From Pseudoclavibacter sp. RFBB5 (GTDB lineage Bacteria > Actinomycetota > Actinomycetes > Actinomycetales > Microbacteriaceae): a DNA stretch of 64,000 nucleotides. The notes beneath the pieces are model-generated. The model saw only the letters and a list, made by a program, of their open reading frames with translations, had not been told where the DNA came from and ran no database searches. Location: contig NZ_PSTZ01000007.1 in assembly GCF_002931555.1 (NCBI RefSeq), positions 186,001-250,000 on the forward strand, given 5' to 3'. Shown piece after piece: positions 62,248 through 64,000 of this stretch. The translations under genes and the position numbers were made by a program. Each line of letters opens with the position of its first letter. The stretch's first letter is position 1.

Positions 62248-63975
62248 GTGAACGACGCCAACGAGACCAGCAGCACGTCCAACCTCGCGTCCAGGCCATG
62301 GCTGGCCGCGTATGCCGATGACGTGCCCCACGACATCGCCGACGTGCGGGAGTCGCTCGTCGACCTCCTCGAGAACTCGGTGAAGCACTTCGGCTCTCGG
62401 CCGGCGCTCGAGTTCTTCGGGGCCGAGACCAGCTACGGCGAGCTCGGGGAGCAGGTGGCTCGTGCGGCCGAGGGCCTCCGCAAGCTCGGGGTCGCAGCGG
62501 GCGACCGCGTCGCGTTGGTGCTCCCCAACTGCCCACAGCACGTCATCGCCTTCTACGCTGCGCTCCGCCTCGGCGCGATCGTCATCGAGCACAACCCGCT
62601 CTACACGGCACGCGAGCTGCGGCATCAGTTCGAGGACCACGGCGCGAAGATCGCGATCGTGTGGGACAAGGTCGCCGATCTCATCTCGGAGCTGCCGAGC
62701 GACGTCGTCCCGGACACGATCGTCGCTGTCGACATGACGAGCGCGCTGCCATTCGGGAAGCGGCTGGCTCTGCACCTCCCCGTCGCGAAGGCCCGCGAAT
62801 CCCGCGAGGCCATGACGGCGACCCCCTCGGATCGCCGCGTGCTCAAGTGGGAGCGCGTCGCGAATGCGAAGCGCATCTCGAAGCGAGTGCCCAAGCCCGC
62901 CCTGGATGACGTCGCCCTGCTGCAGTACACGAGCGGAACCACCGGCAGCCCCAAGGGTGCCATCCTCACCCACCGCAACCTGCGCGCGAACGCCGCGCAG
63001 GGCCGCGCCTGGGTGCCGGGGCTCACCGAGGGGCGAGAAGTCTTCTACGGCGTGCTCCCGCTGTTCCACGCGTATGGGATGACGCTGTGCCTCACCTTCG
63101 CCATGAGCATCGGAGCGCGGCTCGTCCTCTTCCCGAAGTTCGACGTCGACCTCGTTGTCGCGGCGGCCAAGAGCTCCCCGCCGACCTTCCTGCCCGCTGT
63201 CCCTCCTATCTACGACGCCCTGTCGAGGGCAGCCTCGCGCAAGGGGGTCAGCTTCACGGGCATCCGCTTCGCGATCTCCGGAGCCATGAGCCTGCCCGTC
63301 AAGACCGTCGAACGCTGGGAAGATGTCACCGGAGGGCTCCTGGTGGAGGGGTACGGCATGACCGAGACCTCGCCGGTCGCGCTCGGCAACCCGGTCGGCC
63401 CGACCAGGCGCCCCGGAACGGTCGGGGTGCCGTTCCCGAGCACGCACATCCGCGTCGTCGACCCGGACGACCCGAGCATCGACCGCGCCGCGGGCGAATC
63501 GGGCGAGCTCCTCATCCGCGGGCCGCAGGTCTTCCAGGGGTACTGGAAGCGGCCGGATGAGACCCGTGAGGTGCTCCTCGCGGGAGGCTGGCTCCGCACC
63601 GGCGACATCGTCACCGTGTCCGACGACGGCTTCGTGACGGTCGTCGACCGCAAGAAGGAGCTCATCATCACGGGCGGCTTCAACGTGAGCCCCTCCGAGG
63701 TCGAGGAAGCCCTCACGGCGCACCCGGACGTCGAGGGCGCCGCCGTCGTCGGCCTCCCGCGCAGCTCCGGGGGTGAGGACGTGACCGCCGCGGTCGTGCT
63801 CCGCGACGGTGCCACGTTCGACGGCGACGCGCTCCGCGACTTCTGCCGCTCACGACTCGCGTCCTACAAGGTGCCCAAGCGGGTCGTGCAGGTCGAGGAG
63901 CTCCCGAAGTCGCTCATCGGCAAGGTCCTCCGTCGCCAGGTCCGGGACCGACTCGTCGCCAAGCGCAACGAGTAG
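62248..63975 (+). CDS. long-chain fatty acid--CoA ligase (AMP-forming)
   Basis: This ANL-superfamily adenylating enzyme of about 575 residues has the AMP motif YTSGTTGSPKGA near residue 227. VEGYGMTETSP, GWLRTGDIV and the C-terminal catalytic Lys in LIGKVLRRQ are present. It activates a fatty or other carboxylic acid to its CoA thioester. GAAAGGA five bases before the GTG at 62248 decides the start over the in-frame GTG at 62215. The chain-length preference is not visible. Confidence 0.9.
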   Translation: MNDANETSSTSNLASRPWLAAYADDVPHDIADVRESLVDLLENSVKHFGSRPALEFFGAETSYGELGEQVARAAEGLRKLGVAAGDRVALVLPNCPQHVIAFYAALRLGAIVIEHNPLYTARELRHQFEDHGAKIAIVWDKVADLISELPSDVVPDTIVAVDMTSALPFGKRLALHLPVAKARESREAMTATPSDRRVLKWERVANAKRISKRVPKPALDDVALLQYTSGTTGSPKGAILTHRNLRANAAQGRAWVPGLTEGREVFYGVLPLFHAYGMTLCLTFAMSIGARLVLFPKFDVDLVVAAAKSSPPTFLPAVPPIYDALSRAASRKGVSFTGIRFAISGAMSLPVKTVERWEDVTGGLLVEGYGMTETSPVALGNPVGPTRRPGTVGVPFPSTHIRVVDPDDPSIDRAAGESGELLIRGPQVFQGYWKRPDETREVLLAGGWLRTGDIVTVSDDGFVTVVDRKKELIITGGFNVSPSEVEEALTAHPDVEGAAVVGLPRSSGGEDVTAAVVLRDGATFDGDALRDFCRSRLASYKVPKRVVQVEELPKSLIGKVLRRQVRDRLVAKRNE

Positions 63976-64000
63976 CGTCCCGCGGCCTGGATCCCGCACG

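Noticed and set aside
1-64000. CRISPR arrays, tRNA or rRNA genes and a full insertion sequence
   Set aside because: No regularly spaced repeats, cloverleaf-like segments or intact transposase genes were seen on reading through; only decayed IS30 pieces were found.

Overview
The window looks like a chromosome segment of a high-GC Gram-positive actinobacterium, most likely a Microbacteriaceae-type member of the Micrococcales. This is inferred from the strong G/C-ending codon bias, frequent GTG starts, short 4- and 8-base gene overlaps, lipobox-type secreted proteins and actinobacterial families such as HelR and a sigma factor paired with a DGPF protein. No tRNA, rRNA or CRISPR array was seen. 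Assignments come from reading the translated sequence; no database search was run. LAYOUT. 1-1371: the end of a GntR/FCD regulator and a glutamine amidotransferase. 1368-9345 (minus): two complete siderophore ABC importers in tandem, eight genes headed by a DtxR/IdeR-like iron box (9500-9518); a FUSC-type membrane protein diverges from the same box. 10808-13018: a HelR-type RNA polymerase-recycling ATPase behind a palindrome that resembles the rifamycin-associated element. 13054-16367: a hypothetical gene, a Nudix protein with a second PIN/NYN-like domain, a flavin-reductase-like stress protein and a TspO-like membrane protein. 16499-27023: an L-fucose catabolic cluster (FadR-type regulator, mutarotase, lactonase, aldo-keto reductase, L-fuconate dehydratase, diketo-acid hydrolase, SDR dehydrogenase, sugar ABC importer without its ATPase, cytoplasmic GH29 fucosidase). 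Four copies of one operator-like motif lie in front of its promoters. 27300-34393: membrane and hypothetical genes, a broken histidine kinase gene and a large unrecognised helical protein. 34467-47615: decayed IS30-type transposase remains followed by a complete type 1 BREX phage-defence operon, brxA-brxB-brxC-pglX-pglZ-brxL. 47616-50513: small genes of unknown function. 50531-56604: a trimethylamine-monooxygenase-like FMO, membrane proteins, an alpha/beta hydrolase, a CPA2-type antiporter and a SixA-like phosphatase. 56692-58154: a lipoprotein gene overlapping a gene for a secreted PKD-like protein. 58250-61123: VOC, SRPBCC, YciI/DGPF and ECF42-like sigma factor genes. 61363-63975: a YceI-like protein and an acyl-CoA ligase. 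HOW IT WORKS TOGETHER. Iron starvation would relieve repression at the iron box and drive uptake of at least two ferric-siderophore classes. Fucosylated compounds would be imported, cleaved inside the cell and oxidised to pyruvate and L-lactate by the non-phosphorylating pathway; the FadR-type regulator probably controls the cluster through the shared operator. The BREX operon modifies self DNA and blocks phage. The mosaic composition of pglX and the neighbouring transposase remains point to horizontal transfer.
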